From Microcoleus sp. EPA2 (GTDB lineage Bacteria; Cyanobacteriota; Cyanobacteriia; Cyanobacteriales; Microcoleaceae), in assembly GCA_020882975.1 (NCBI GenBank), contig JAHRFD010000008.1, forward strand, positions 140,889 through 204,888: DNA of 64,000 nt. Reading direction: 5' to 3'. The notes below the pieces were generated by a model. It saw only the letters and a list, made by a program, of their open reading frames with translations. It was not told the DNA's origin and searched no databases. Of this stretch, positions 34,987 to 43,748 are shown one piece after another. Every line of letters starts with the position of its first letter. The first letter of the stretch is position 1. The position numbers and the translations under genes were made by a program.

Positions 34987-37287
34987 ATGCAAAACTCTGT
35001 GCCAAAAAACTACTTATGGGCTTTAGGTGAAGGGATAAAAGCTTGTAAACCGGGCGATCTAATCGCCGGTCGCTACTTGCTTAAGCGCGAGCGACTTCTG
35101 GTAGATACTCAACCCGAACAGTTGCCGGAACTTCCCGAAGACATTCCAAACTTTATAACTCCTTATCTGAGACTGTTTGCCTATCAACTGCACGTACCCC
35201 AAGTATATGGGATGGTATCCTCCAAGGTCAGTAAGCTGTCGGGGGATATCTGGCTGCTGGAAAATTCGCCAATTAACAAGGTCAGCGAATGCTTGATGCC
35301 GGAATTGACGGACTCCTGGAGAGGGGCCTCGGCCATGCGTCAACTTAATTGGCTGTGGCAAATTGCCCAACTTTGGCAGCCCTGTATTACTCAGGGCGTG
35401 GCGGCGACGCTGTTAACTCCCGAATTGCTACGGGTGGAAGGGCCTGTGGTGCGGTTTCTGGAGTTACAGCCCGATCGCAAACCACCTAATTTGTCGGAGT
35501 TAGGAAAATTGTGGCAGCAGTTGCTGGATGAGGCTCACCCGGCTATCCTCAATTTTTTGGGGGAACTTTGCCGACAAATGATCGCCCGTCAGATTCGCAA
35601 CGGCGAACAACTCGTGGCTCAGTTGGATAAGGCTCTGCTAATTTGTGGCAAATGGTACGATCGCACGGTGGAGATTGCCACCGGCACTGATGTGGGGCGA
35701 TCGCGCGCCCACAACGAAGATGCTTGTCACCCCCCCAGTGGTACTGTACTGTCGGTGATACCGGGCTCGGAAGCTTGCGCGATCGTCTGCGATGGTATTG
35801 GCGGACAAGATGGCGGAGAAGTGGCTTCGGAATTGGCAATTTCTGTGCTCCGAAAAAAGTTGCAGCAAGTTGTCCTCCACAAGGATATTTACGAGCCACT
35901 GACTCTGATTTCCAAGCTGGAACGAGCTGCTTGTGCTGCTAATGACGAAATAGCCGATCGTAACGACAGCGAACACCGCCAGGGCCGCCAGCGCATGGGA
36001 ACTACCCTCGTGATGGGTTTAGCCCACGTCCACGAACTTTATGTCGCCCACGTCGGAGACAGTCGGGCTTATTTGATTACTCGCGCTGGCTGCTATCAAG
36101 TTACTCTCGATGACGATGTGGCTTGTCGCGAGGTGCGTTTGGGCTATGCGCTGTACCGGGACGCTTTGGAACAGGTGGCTGCTGGTGCTCTCATTCAAGC
36201 TTTGGGGATTACTTCTTCCAACACTCTCCACCCTAGCGTGCAGCGTTTGGTGGTGGATGAGGACTGTGTTTTGCTATTGTGTTCCGATGGTTTGAGCGAT
36301 AAAGACCGGGTTGAGGAATGCTGGGAAACGGAGATTTTGCCGATTCTTGACGGTAGCATTAGTGTGGCCTCGGCGCGCGATCGATTGATCGATATTGCTA
36401 ATACTCGAAATGGTCATGATAACGTTACCATTGGCTTAATTCACTGTCAGGCACATTTGAAAGACAATACTTTTACAGAACTGTCCATTGCAGTTTTAGA
36501 ACCGTCGCGGGAACCCATTCCTGACACCGAAGATGTGCCCACGGATTTGAACGATCGCACCAATACGGGTGAGGGTAATTCTCAATTAAAAACTGAGTTT
36601 GTACAGCTACCACAAAAAAGCAAAAGTCTATTCTCGCTGTTGCTGAAAATAGTATTTTTATTAGGTTTGGGGGGAGTATTTGCTTATTTTTTCATCCCTC
36701 CGGTAGGTCGAGCGATCGATGCTGCCGGGGAATCAATGTTTGGGAAACGTGGTGTAATTAATACTAAAAGCAGTCCATCACCAACGGCAACACCCCTCCC
36801 CGATCCGATTCAAGCTTTAGAACAAGGTTCCTTTGTAGAATTTAAAAATTCTGCCGTTTCGGGAACCGAGGGCGATCGCTTGTATTTGCTAAAAAAAATC
36901 GGTGATGATATAAAAGGAACAGTCCCAGCAGGTAGCGTTTTGCAGGTAACAAACAAACAGGTTGCACCAGCCGGTAATTGGCTGGAATTGAAAGTTTGCT
37001 CGATTCCTGAAGTAGTAGCATCTAATTCTCCCAAACCAAAATCAATTAAAGATTTTTCGCGAGTTTTTAAACCAGAAACTAATCCTTCACCTGCTGTTTC
37101 TACTCCATCGCCTTCCCCCACTGTTAAACCAACTGTGGCAGTCCAAATCCCTAAGCTGCAACCGGGGGAAGTGGGATGGATTCAAGAAAAAAATGCCGTG
37201 TCTCAGGTAGTCTCTAACCCAGCCTTAAACTCCAATCAACAGGGAAAATGTCTGGATGCTGATGCCACCAATCCCAATGGTAATTAA
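34987..37287 (+). CDS. Membrane-anchored PP2C-type protein phosphatase
   Basis: 766 residues. The N-terminal ~220 residues start GDLIAGRYLLKRERLL, reminiscent of a protein-kinase N-lobe start but without catalytic motifs, so probably a degenerate kinase-like or regulatory region. The PP2C domain (about 230-490) has GRSRAHNEDA, the metal-binding CDGIGGQDGGE, GTTLVMGL, HVGDSRAYL, CSDGLSD and NGHDNVTIG, so it should be active and Mn/Mg-dependent. A single membrane helix follows (about 547-567), then a Pro/Ser-rich, probably extracytoplasmic tail with an SH3-like segment. It could oppose Hanks-type kinases that feed FHA proteins such as that at 3.9 kb (inference). Confidence 0.88.
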   Translation: MQNSVPKNYLWALGEGIKACKPGDLIAGRYLLKRERLLVDTQPEQLPELPEDIPNFITPYLRLFAYQLHVPQVYGMVSSKVSKLSGDIWLLENSPINKVSECLMPELTDSWRGASAMRQLNWLWQIAQLWQPCITQGVAATLLTPELLRVEGPVVRFLELQPDRKPPNLSELGKLWQQLLDEAHPAILNFLGELCRQMIARQIRNGEQLVAQLDKALLICGKWYDRTVEIATGTDVGRSRAHNEDACHPPSGTVLSVIPGSEACAIVCDGIGGQDGGEVASELAISVLRKKLQQVVLHKDIYEPLTLISKLERAACAANDEIADRNDSEHRQGRQRMGTTLVMGLAHVHELYVAHVGDSRAYLITRAGCYQVTLDDDVACREVRLGYALYRDALEQVAAGALIQALGITSSNTLHPSVQRLVVDEDCVLLLCSDGLSDKDRVEECWETEILPILDGSISVASARDRLIDIANTRNGHDNVTIGLIHCQAHLKDNTFTELSIAVLEPSREPIPDTEDVPTDLNDRTNTGEGNSQLKTEFVQLPQKSKSLFSLLLKIVFLLGLGGVFAYFFIPPVGRAIDAAGESMFGKRGVINTKSSPSPTATPLPDPIQALEQGSFVEFKNSAVSGTEGDRLYLLKKIGDDIKGTVPAGSVLQVTNKQVAPAGNWLELKVCSIPEVVASNSPKPKSIKDFSRVFKPETNPSPAVSTPSPSPTVKPTVAVQIPKLQPGEVGWIQEKNAVSQVVSNPALNSNQQGKCLDADATNPNGN

Positions 37288-37449
37288 AGTATCAATACTA
37301 GATGCTGTCTCAGGAACTAGAGTAAGTTTTGTAAATAGGAAGATCCCGTTTGCTAAAGATAGAGTAATTTAAGTCAGACACAAACCTCAAATAAAATTTG
37401 GGGACCCTCAACCCGAAGATTCAACAGTCTCTTGATTTGATCTCAAACT

Positions 37450-38175
37450 ATGACGAAAATCACAGATTATTTCCAGGGAGTTTATGCGGTAAATCTCCCT
37501 GAGAGGACAGACAGACGCAAACTCATAGTCAACGAATTAGAGGCTGCAGGAATGCCCCTCAAGCCCCATCAGGTTGAAATATTTCCTGCAATCCGCCCCG
37601 ACGATGCAGGAGGTTTCCCCAGTATTGGGGCGAGGGGATGCTTTTCTAGTCATGTGGCTATCCTCAAGCGGGCAAAACAGGAGGGTTTGAGCAGTATTCT
37701 GATTGTCGAAGACGACTTAGAAATTTCACCAGATTTCAGCACAGAGCAAGCTGCCATCGTCGAACAACTGCGTCAGCAAGATTGGGATTTCGTATACTTC
37801 GGACACGTCGCCAAGGTGGGAGAAAAGTCTCCTGTCCCCCTCGTACCCTTTTCTGAGGCGGTGATGACTACTCATTTTTACGGTGTAAACGGCAGGATTT
37901 TCGATCGCCTCTTGGGTTTCCTCGAACAAGTGCAACAGCGACCTCCCGGACATCCCGACGGTGGTCCGATGCACCTCGATGGAGCTTATTCTACTTTCCG
38001 AGCTCAAAATCCCGATGTTGTGACTTTGATTGCTTCTCCCAACCTGGGGTGGCAAAAGAGTTCCCGTAGTGACATCTATCCTAATCCGTGGTTTGACCGT
38101 GTGCCGGGGATCAGGGAATTGGTAGGAGCAGCAAGAACAGCCAAAACATGGCTGAAGCGTCGCCGTTCTAGTTAG
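37450..38175 (+). CDS. Glycosyltransferase family 25 protein
   Basis: 241 residues. It shows the GT25 plan: N-terminal YAVNLPERTDRR, the GCFSSHVAILK motif, the ILIVEDDLEI acidic metal-site strand, and a downstream GVNGRIFDRL with MHLDGAYS. GT25 enzymes commonly add galactose to LPS or other glycans. It lies alone, 162 bases after the phosphatase gene. The acceptor is unknown; a cell-surface glycan is likely. The C-terminus is basic (KTWLKRRRSS). Confidence 0.88.
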   Translation: MTKITDYFQGVYAVNLPERTDRRKLIVNELEAAGMPLKPHQVEIFPAIRPDDAGGFPSIGARGCFSSHVAILKRAKQEGLSSILIVEDDLEISPDFSTEQAAIVEQLRQQDWDFVYFGHVAKVGEKSPVPLVPFSEAVMTTHFYGVNGRIFDRLLGFLEQVQQRPPGHPDGGPMHLDGAYSTFRAQNPDVVTLIASPNLGWQKSSRSDIYPNPWFDRVPGIRELVGAARTAKTWLKRRRSS

Positions 38176-38245
38176 TAGAATTAGACGTGAAAATAGTTAG
38201 ATGCTCTCCAATCTTTGCACAAAATAGGCATCTCCAATAATTATG

Positions 38246-38266
38246 GAACAGGCATCTTGCCTGTTC
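38246..38266. repeat. Dispersed palindrome GAACAGGC...GCCTGTTC, copy 1
   Basis: Perfect 8-bp arms with a 5-base loop. Further copies lie at 56171-56191 and 57536-57557, and a related copy inside a coding sequence at 44484-44500. Confidence 0.85.
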
Positions 38267-38482
38267 AAAGCTTGCTTTTATGAGAGTTTTAATAGCCCGA
38301 AAAACTCCTTTGTAATATCAATTCCGGTTGTATCGTCAGGTGATTTAACCGCGAAGGCGCGTTCCCCGCAGGGGTTCCCGTAGGGTAGGACGCGAAGGAA
38401 GAGAAGAGAGAGTTTAATAATTCCGATGAAGAGAGGATTTTATATAAGTCACTCAAATGCTATAAAAAGCTAGCTGTTAAAA
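38267..38482. repeat. Spacer with a cyanobacterial REP-like segment
   Basis: The 343-base spacer after the GT25 gene holds the GAACAGGC palindrome, then a GC-rich segment (about 38349-38398) with CGCGAAGGCGCG, CCCCGCAGGGG and TTCCCGTAGGG, a motif string repeated widely in cyanobacterial genomes. No gene found. Confidence 0.6.
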
Positions 38483-38508
38483 CCCCGACTTGTTTAGCTA
38501 AGTCGGGG
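38483..38508 (-). terminator. Terminator of the CsgG-like gene
   Basis: CCCCGACTT and AAGTCGGGG form a 9-bp stem. On the minus strand it is followed by TTTTAA, 11 bases after the stop of the CsgG-like gene. Confidence 0.75.
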
Positions 38509-38518
38509 TCAAAGAGGC

Positions 38519-39217
38519 CTAACCTAATTTCTTAGATACTTCTGCAAGTTTTGTCACCATTTGTGATACTGCTTTATCCACAGCGGCGCTCAAAAGTGAA
38601 TCCTCATTACTGCTGTTGGAATTGCCTCCGATACCCCTGATCGAGATACTAGAATCGCTTTGATCGGCCTCTCCTACTGCTTTGGCGGTGGCCAGAATAT
38701 CTCCCGAAGCAGTACCAATTAACCGTGCGTCAATTTGAACTATGGCTTTGGTTTTGGAAGAACCACCGCCGATTCCCATAAAACTGCCGCCGCCGGATTG
38801 TTTGTCAACATTAAACTTGGTAATAGTGCCGATGAGCACGGCATCAACTCCTAATTGTTTGCCAATTTCTGCTGCGGTGCCGGCATCCATTGTACCGCTG
38901 CGATTTTGCTGTTTGAGCACTTGTTCGAGTTTGCTGCGATCGACTACAGTGTAAGTCCCATTGTTCACCAGTTCATTGATTAGCAGTTCGCTGATGCCTT
39001 TGGCCGCGCCTACTCCTCTGTAGGAGCTATAGTAACTGTTGGTAGTGCCGTAGTCGAAGTCCATGACGACGAGACGCTTTTTAGCAGTAGCTTGGGCTGT
39101 TTGGATAGTGGTGGCTTGGGTAGTGGCGGGCGTGGCGATCGCACTTACACAAAGGCCAGCTAGCATGAGGCTAGCGAGAGAAATGCTGGTCAAGCGAGAT
39201 ATCTGGGTGATTTTCAT
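38519..39217 (-). CDS. CsgG/HfaB-type exported protein
   Basis: 232-residue precursor with a signal peptide (LTSISLASLMLAGLCVSAIA, cleavage near residue 28 or slightly later). The mature part is a CsgG-like domain: KKRLVVMDFDYG, GISELLINELVNNGTYTVVDRSKLEQVL, EIGKQLGVDAVLIGTITKF, and IDARLIGTASGDIL. A glycine/serine-rich insertion lies at about residues 140-155. CsgG forms the curli secretion pore, but no lipobox cysteine or curli genes are present here, so a periplasmic relative of unknown function is more likely. Confidence 0.85.
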   Translation of the reverse strand: MKITQISRLTSISLASLMLAGLCVSAIATPATTQATTIQTAQATAKKRLVVMDFDYGTTNSYYSSYRGVGAAKGISELLINELVNNGTYTVVDRSKLEQVLKQQNRSGTMDAGTAAEIGKQLGVDAVLIGTITKFNVDKQSGGGSFMGIGGGSSKTKAIVQIDARLIGTASGDILATAKAVGEADQSDSSISIRGIGGNSNSSNEDSLLSAAVDKAVSQMVTKLAEVSKKLG

Positions 39218-39293
39218 AAATTCTTCTCACACTTGTTTTGTTCCGATTCTAGAATACTTCACGGAACAGACCGATGTCAGGCAATTTGAGATT

Positions 39294-39659
39294 CTAGCTT
39301 TCAGCCTCCATAAAACCCATCAACCAATTAGCCATCGTCGCCCTCCGAGTCTGTCTCGGTCCGAATTCCCCAATTTTATAGCCTTGAAAGCCCAATTTTT
39401 CCTTCAATAACTGCTTGTTTTCTGGCAGGATCGATCGAGTCAATTTCACCGTTGCGGGTCTAGAATCGATAAAATCCGGCGGTTGTGGATACTCTGTGCG
39501 CCACTCCGGGGCCACATTTTCACTGTTCCACAGCCCAGTCTCTGCATCCCAACCGTAGCCTAAATATTGCCAAACTAAGCGATTGACAGCAGCATCGTCG
39601 ATTTCTTCGTTGAGGATAGCCCAAATAGTTTCGTGATTGATAGGTGGCAATTCAGACAT
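39294..39659 (-). CDS. DUF1823 family protein
   Basis: 121-residue soluble protein conserved among cyanobacteria. The N-terminal MSELPPINHETIWAILNEE, the VWQYLGYGWDAETGLW segment and the end ATMANWLMGFM fit the DUF1823 family. No catalytic motif; function unknown. It is convergent with none of its neighbours: both flanking genes run in the same direction. Confidence 0.75.
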   Translation of the reverse strand: MSELPPINHETIWAILNEEIDDAAVNRLVWQYLGYGWDAETGLWNSENVAPEWRTEYPQPPDFIDSRPATVKLTRSILPENKQLLKEKLGFQGYKIGEFGPRQTRRATMANWLMGFMEAES

Positions 39660-39853
39660 ATGGCAATCCTAAATCATTTGTGAATGTCTTACTCCCTCCC
39701 CTTACTAAGGGGAGGGTTGGGGTGGGGTAAAAAGATTTACGACTCCTGCAAGGATTTCTATATCTAAAGATGGAAGAAGGAAGATAGAAAATGGAAAAAA
39801 TCTGCTTGTGGGGTGCGCCGGAGAACCCCCCCAGAATGCTACCCCACAAAAAA

Positions 39854-40888
<1,035 letters not shown>

Positions 40889-41013
40889 TTAAACTCCTCT
40901 GCAAAATATCGCTATCTCGATCGCAACTTGTGCGTTAAAATTTACCACGGCAACTCATTTGTCCAACTTAATCTTTTTTATATCTTAAGAATTATGAATT
41001 TTCTTGCGCCCAG

Positions 41014-41167
41014 GGAATTGGGAATTGGGAATTGGGAATTGTTGACAGTTGACTGTTGACTGTTGATAGTTAACTGTTAACTGTTGGCGACTACTAACAA
41101 CTGACTACTACCAATGCCCCATGCCCTATGCCCCATGCCCTATGCCCAATTCCCAATTCCCAATTCC
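41014..41167. repeat. Three consecutive STRR heptamer arrays
   Basis: Between sbtB-like and gap1: four GGAATTG units (41014-41041), six TTGACTG-type units (41042-41083), a 28-base gap, then eight CAATGCC/CCATGCC/CAATTCC-type units (41112-41167). All have exactly 7-bp period. Confidence 0.95.
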
Positions 41168-41172
41168 CAAAA

Positions 41173-41484
41173 CTACCCAACACACCTAGTAATTAGCAAT
41201 TCCACCGCATCCGAAATAAAGCACGACCCACCAAACTTATTCAGAACCGGTCTAATGTTTTCTGCGACTGCTGATACTTGATCTGGAGAACAAAAAGCCA
41301 GCACATAAATGTTATCCAGCGTCGTCATTGATGAATCGCGGGAAACATGATCCCTGGTGCTTTTTCCTGCGACATCACGAATCACCGAATAACCAGGCAC
41401 TCCTGCCTTATCTAAGCCATCTAAAATCTTTCCCAGCTCCACTGAATGAGCTATGATTTCTATTCTTTTAACTGAATCCATCAT
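41173..41484 (-). CDS. sbtB: P-II-like SbtB protein (short form)
   Basis: 103-residue P-II-fold protein directly after sbtA (1-base gap), so co-transcribed with it. SbtB binds adenine nucleotides and controls SbtA. The start MMDSVKRIEIIAH, the T-loop region (GYSVIRDVAGKST) and the end strand (GGSCFISDAVELLI) fit. The characterised SbtB type ends with a redox-sensitive CGPEGC loop; here the chain stops at LITRCVG with a single cysteine. Regulation by redox through that loop is therefore absent. Some databases would call this a P-II family protein only. Confidence 0.85.
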   Translation of the reverse strand: MMDSVKRIEIIAHSVELGKILDGLDKAGVPGYSVIRDVAGKSTRDHVSRDSSMTTLDNIYVLAFCSPDQVSAVAENIRPVLNKFGGSCFISDAVELLITRCVG

Positions 41485-41485
41485 C

Positions 41486-42457
41486 TCACCTCCAAAATAT
41501 ATTGATTACATATAGATACATGGGAATACCTACAATGATATTAAACGGAAACGTCACTGCTAAAGCCGTTGAAATATAAAGACTTGGGTTAGCTTCGGGA
41601 ACAGTTAGCCGCATCGCCGCAGGAACTGCTATATAAGAAGCACTGGCGCACAATACCGAAAACAGCAAAGCATCTCCTTGTGGCATTCCAATTAATTTCG
41701 CTATTAGCAAACCAATTACTGCATTTACTATAGGAATTAGGATGGCAAAGCCGATCAGAAAAATTCCTGCTTCTTGCAAATCTTTAATTCTGCTGGCGGC
41801 GACGAGTCCCATGTCCAACAAGAAAAAAGTCAGAACGCCGTAAAACAAATCTTGGGTAAAAGGACTCAGCACTTGCCAACCATGTTCTCCTGTCAGTATA
41901 CCCATAATTAGGCTACCGATGAGCAGAAATACAGAGCTATTCAGGAAGGATTCTTGCAGCACTTCTGGCCAAACTATTTCGCGTTTTCCTTCTTCCCCGC
42001 CGAATACGCTAACGAGAATGAGACCGACGATAATTGCTGGGGATTCCATTAATGCTAGGGCTGCTACCATGTAGCCGTTAAAGTCAATTCCCAGTTCTTT
42101 GAGAAAAGAAGTGGCGGTGATAAATGTTACCGCACTGATGGAACCATAGGTAGCTGCTATCGCAGCAGCATTGTAAGAATCTAGTTTGATTCTCAGTATA
42201 AAGAAAGTATAAACTGGCACAAGTGCTGACATCAATATCGCTGCTAGAATTGTCAGTGCAACTTGCTGGTCGATGCCACTTTTTGCCAGTTCAACTCCGC
42301 CCTTAAATCCGATCGCAAACAGTAAGTACAATGAAAATAGTTTGGGGATTGGTGCTGGAATTTCTAAATCAGATTTGAGAAAAACTGCCAGCAGTCCCAT
42401 AAAAAAAGCTAATACGGGTGGATTTAAGATATTGGATGATACGAGACTTAAATCCAC
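41486..42457 (-). CDS. sbtA: Sodium-dependent bicarbonate transporter SbtA
   Basis: High-affinity Na+/HCO3- symporter of the CO2-concentrating mechanism in the plasma membrane. 323 residues with about ten membrane helices in two inverted halves. Each half has a serine-rich substrate/Na+ site segment, AATYGSISAVTFITA in the first and CASASYIAVPAAMRL in the second. It is the first gene of the sbtA-sbtB pair. SbtA genes are normally induced by low inorganic carbon through CcmR/CmpR-type regulators; I could not identify an operator. Confidence 0.94.
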   Translation of the reverse strand: MDLSLVSSNILNPPVLAFFMGLLAVFLKSDLEIPAPIPKLFSLYLLFAIGFKGGVELAKSGIDQQVALTILAAILMSALVPVYTFFILRIKLDSYNAAAIAATYGSISAVTFITATSFLKELGIDFNGYMVAALALMESPAIIVGLILVSVFGGEEGKREIVWPEVLQESFLNSSVFLLIGSLIMGILTGEHGWQVLSPFTQDLFYGVLTFFLLDMGLVAASRIKDLQEAGIFLIGFAILIPIVNAVIGLLIAKLIGMPQGDALLFSVLCASASYIAVPAAMRLTVPEANPSLYISTALAVTFPFNIIVGIPMYLYVINIFWR

Positions 42458-42643
42458 GATCGGTTACTCCCATGTCTGGTTTTTTATCTTACTTCACAGG
42501 TAATTGTGACACGAGAATGGATCGATCGGGCGATCGATCTTATTTTTGTGACTATGGCACTGTTGAACCCAAACCTCGCCCAAAAGGGGCAAGACATCTC
42601 CCTCCCCCTTCCCTTCCTAGGGAAGGGACTTAGGTATTGTTTC

Positions 42644-43378
42644 CTAACCAGCAGCCAAATAAGATTCTAGGGCTTCGGAGCCACCAATCAATTTGCCATC
42701 AATAAATACTTGTGGCACTGTGGTGGCCCCAGTTACGGCACGGAGCGATCGAGTTGTGATATCTTGACCCAAAACGATTTCTTCATAATCCAAGCCCTTT
42801 TCAGTCAGCATTGCCTTAGCGCGGGCGCAGAAGGGACAGCCGACTTTGGTGAACAAAGATACAACTTTGGGCTTAGCCGCTGCGGAGTTGATGTAGTGAA
42901 GCATCGTATCAGCATCCGACACCTTGAAAGGGTCCCCAGGCTCTTCCGGCTCAATAAACATTTTTTCTATTAAGCCATCTTTCACTAGCATAGAATAGCG
43001 CCAAGACCGCTTACCAAAACCTAAATCTGTTTTGTCTACCAGCATTCCCATGCCTTCAGAAAATTCGCCGTTACCGTCGGGAATTAAGGTAACATTCTCC
43101 GCCTCTTGGTCTTTTGCCCATTCGTTCATCACAAACCCATCATTGACGGAAATGCAAACAATTTCATCTACACCATTGGCTTTGAAAGTTTTTGCTAATT
43201 CGTTGTAACCGGGGAGGTGCGTTGACGAACAAGTGGGAGTAAATGCTCCCGGTAGCGAAAATACTACTACGGTTTTGCCTCCAAACAAATCAGCGGTGGT
43301 GACATCAACCCACTCGTTATCTTTGCGGGTGCGAAAGGTGACATTGGGTACTCTTTGACCTTCTTTGTTCGGCAGCAT
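42644..43378 (-). CDS. Peroxiredoxin-glutaredoxin fusion
   Basis: Start at [15 protein letters not shown] (244 residues), supported by an AAGGA site nine bases upstream; an in-frame start at 43435 lacks one. Residues 1-165 form a Prx5-type peroxiredoxin with the peroxidatic Cys in [12 protein letters not shown]. Residues ~170-244 form a glutaredoxin with the active site CPFC, the cis-Pro TVPQVFI and the GG-containing SH-binding segment. The fused enzyme reduces peroxides using glutathione. It is upstream of sbtA on the same strand with a 186-base gap. Confidence 0.92.
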   Translation of the reverse strand: MLPNKEGQRVPNVTFRTRKDNEWVDVTTADLFGGKTVVVFSLPGAFTPTCSSTHLPGYNELAKTFKANGVDEIVCISVNDGFVMNEWAKDQEAENVTLIPDGNGEFSEGMGMLVDKTDLGFGKRSWRYSMLVKDGLIEKMFIEPEEPGDPFKVSDADTMLHYINSAAAKPKVVSLFTKVGCPFCARAKAMLTEKGLDYEEIVLGQDITTRSLRAVTGATTVPQVFIDGKLIGGSEALESYLAAG

Positions 43379-43513
43379 GATTTTGAATCCTTCGGTATTT
43401 GGGTTAAATTCACTTGCTCCTCTAATCGTACTCATAACGAGTATGACTTGTCAATGGGGAGAGTGGAAGAGGGGGAGAGAGGGAGAGGGGGAGCTACCAA
43501 TGCCCAATGCCCC

Positions 43514-43710
43514 ATTGGTGTCAACTTAAGCTCAAATCCAGTCAGAGATTGCTGTTTGACTATTAAATCCAGATCCCCCCTAGCCCCCCTTAAGAAGGGG
43601 GGAACAAGATTCCGATCAAAGTCCCCCTTCTTAAGGGGGATGCGAGGGGGATCTAGACTTGGCGTAAAAGCGAGAGATACCAAAGCTTTCAGGCTTAAGT
43701 TGACACTAAT
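43514..43710. mobile_element. MITE-like element with 18-bp terminal inverted repeats
   Basis: Left end ATTGGTGTCAACTTAAGC (43514-43531) and right end GCTTAAGTTGACACTAAT (43693-43710) are inverted repeats with one mismatch in 18. Inside lies a second, longer palindrome (43571-43654) whose arms AGATCCCCCCTAG... and ...GCGAGGGGGATCT pair over ~30 bases with few mismatches. No ORF. Size about 197 bp. A solo end lies at 33046-33063. No clear target-site duplication was seen. Confidence 0.65.
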
Positions 43711-43748
43711 GCCCGATGCCCCATGCCCGATGCCCGATGCCCTATTCC
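43707..43748. repeat. STRR heptamer array at the 3' end of the TPR-sulfotransferase gene
   Basis: Six 7-bp units (TAATGCC, CGATGCC, CCATGCC, CGATGCC, CGATGCC, CTATTCC). The array overlaps the end of the gene on the minus strand and supplies its last Glu codon and stop. Confidence 0.88.

Noticed and set aside
35549..36295. Opposite-strand ORFs within the PP2C gene
   Set aside because: Shadows of a well-supported phosphatase frame.
38519..39217. True curli secretion pore CsgG
   Set aside because: No lipoprotein cysteine at the signal cleavage site and no csgA/B/E/F genes nearby.
41014..41167. CRISPR array
   Set aside because: Units are 7 bp without spacers, i.e. simple tandem repeats.
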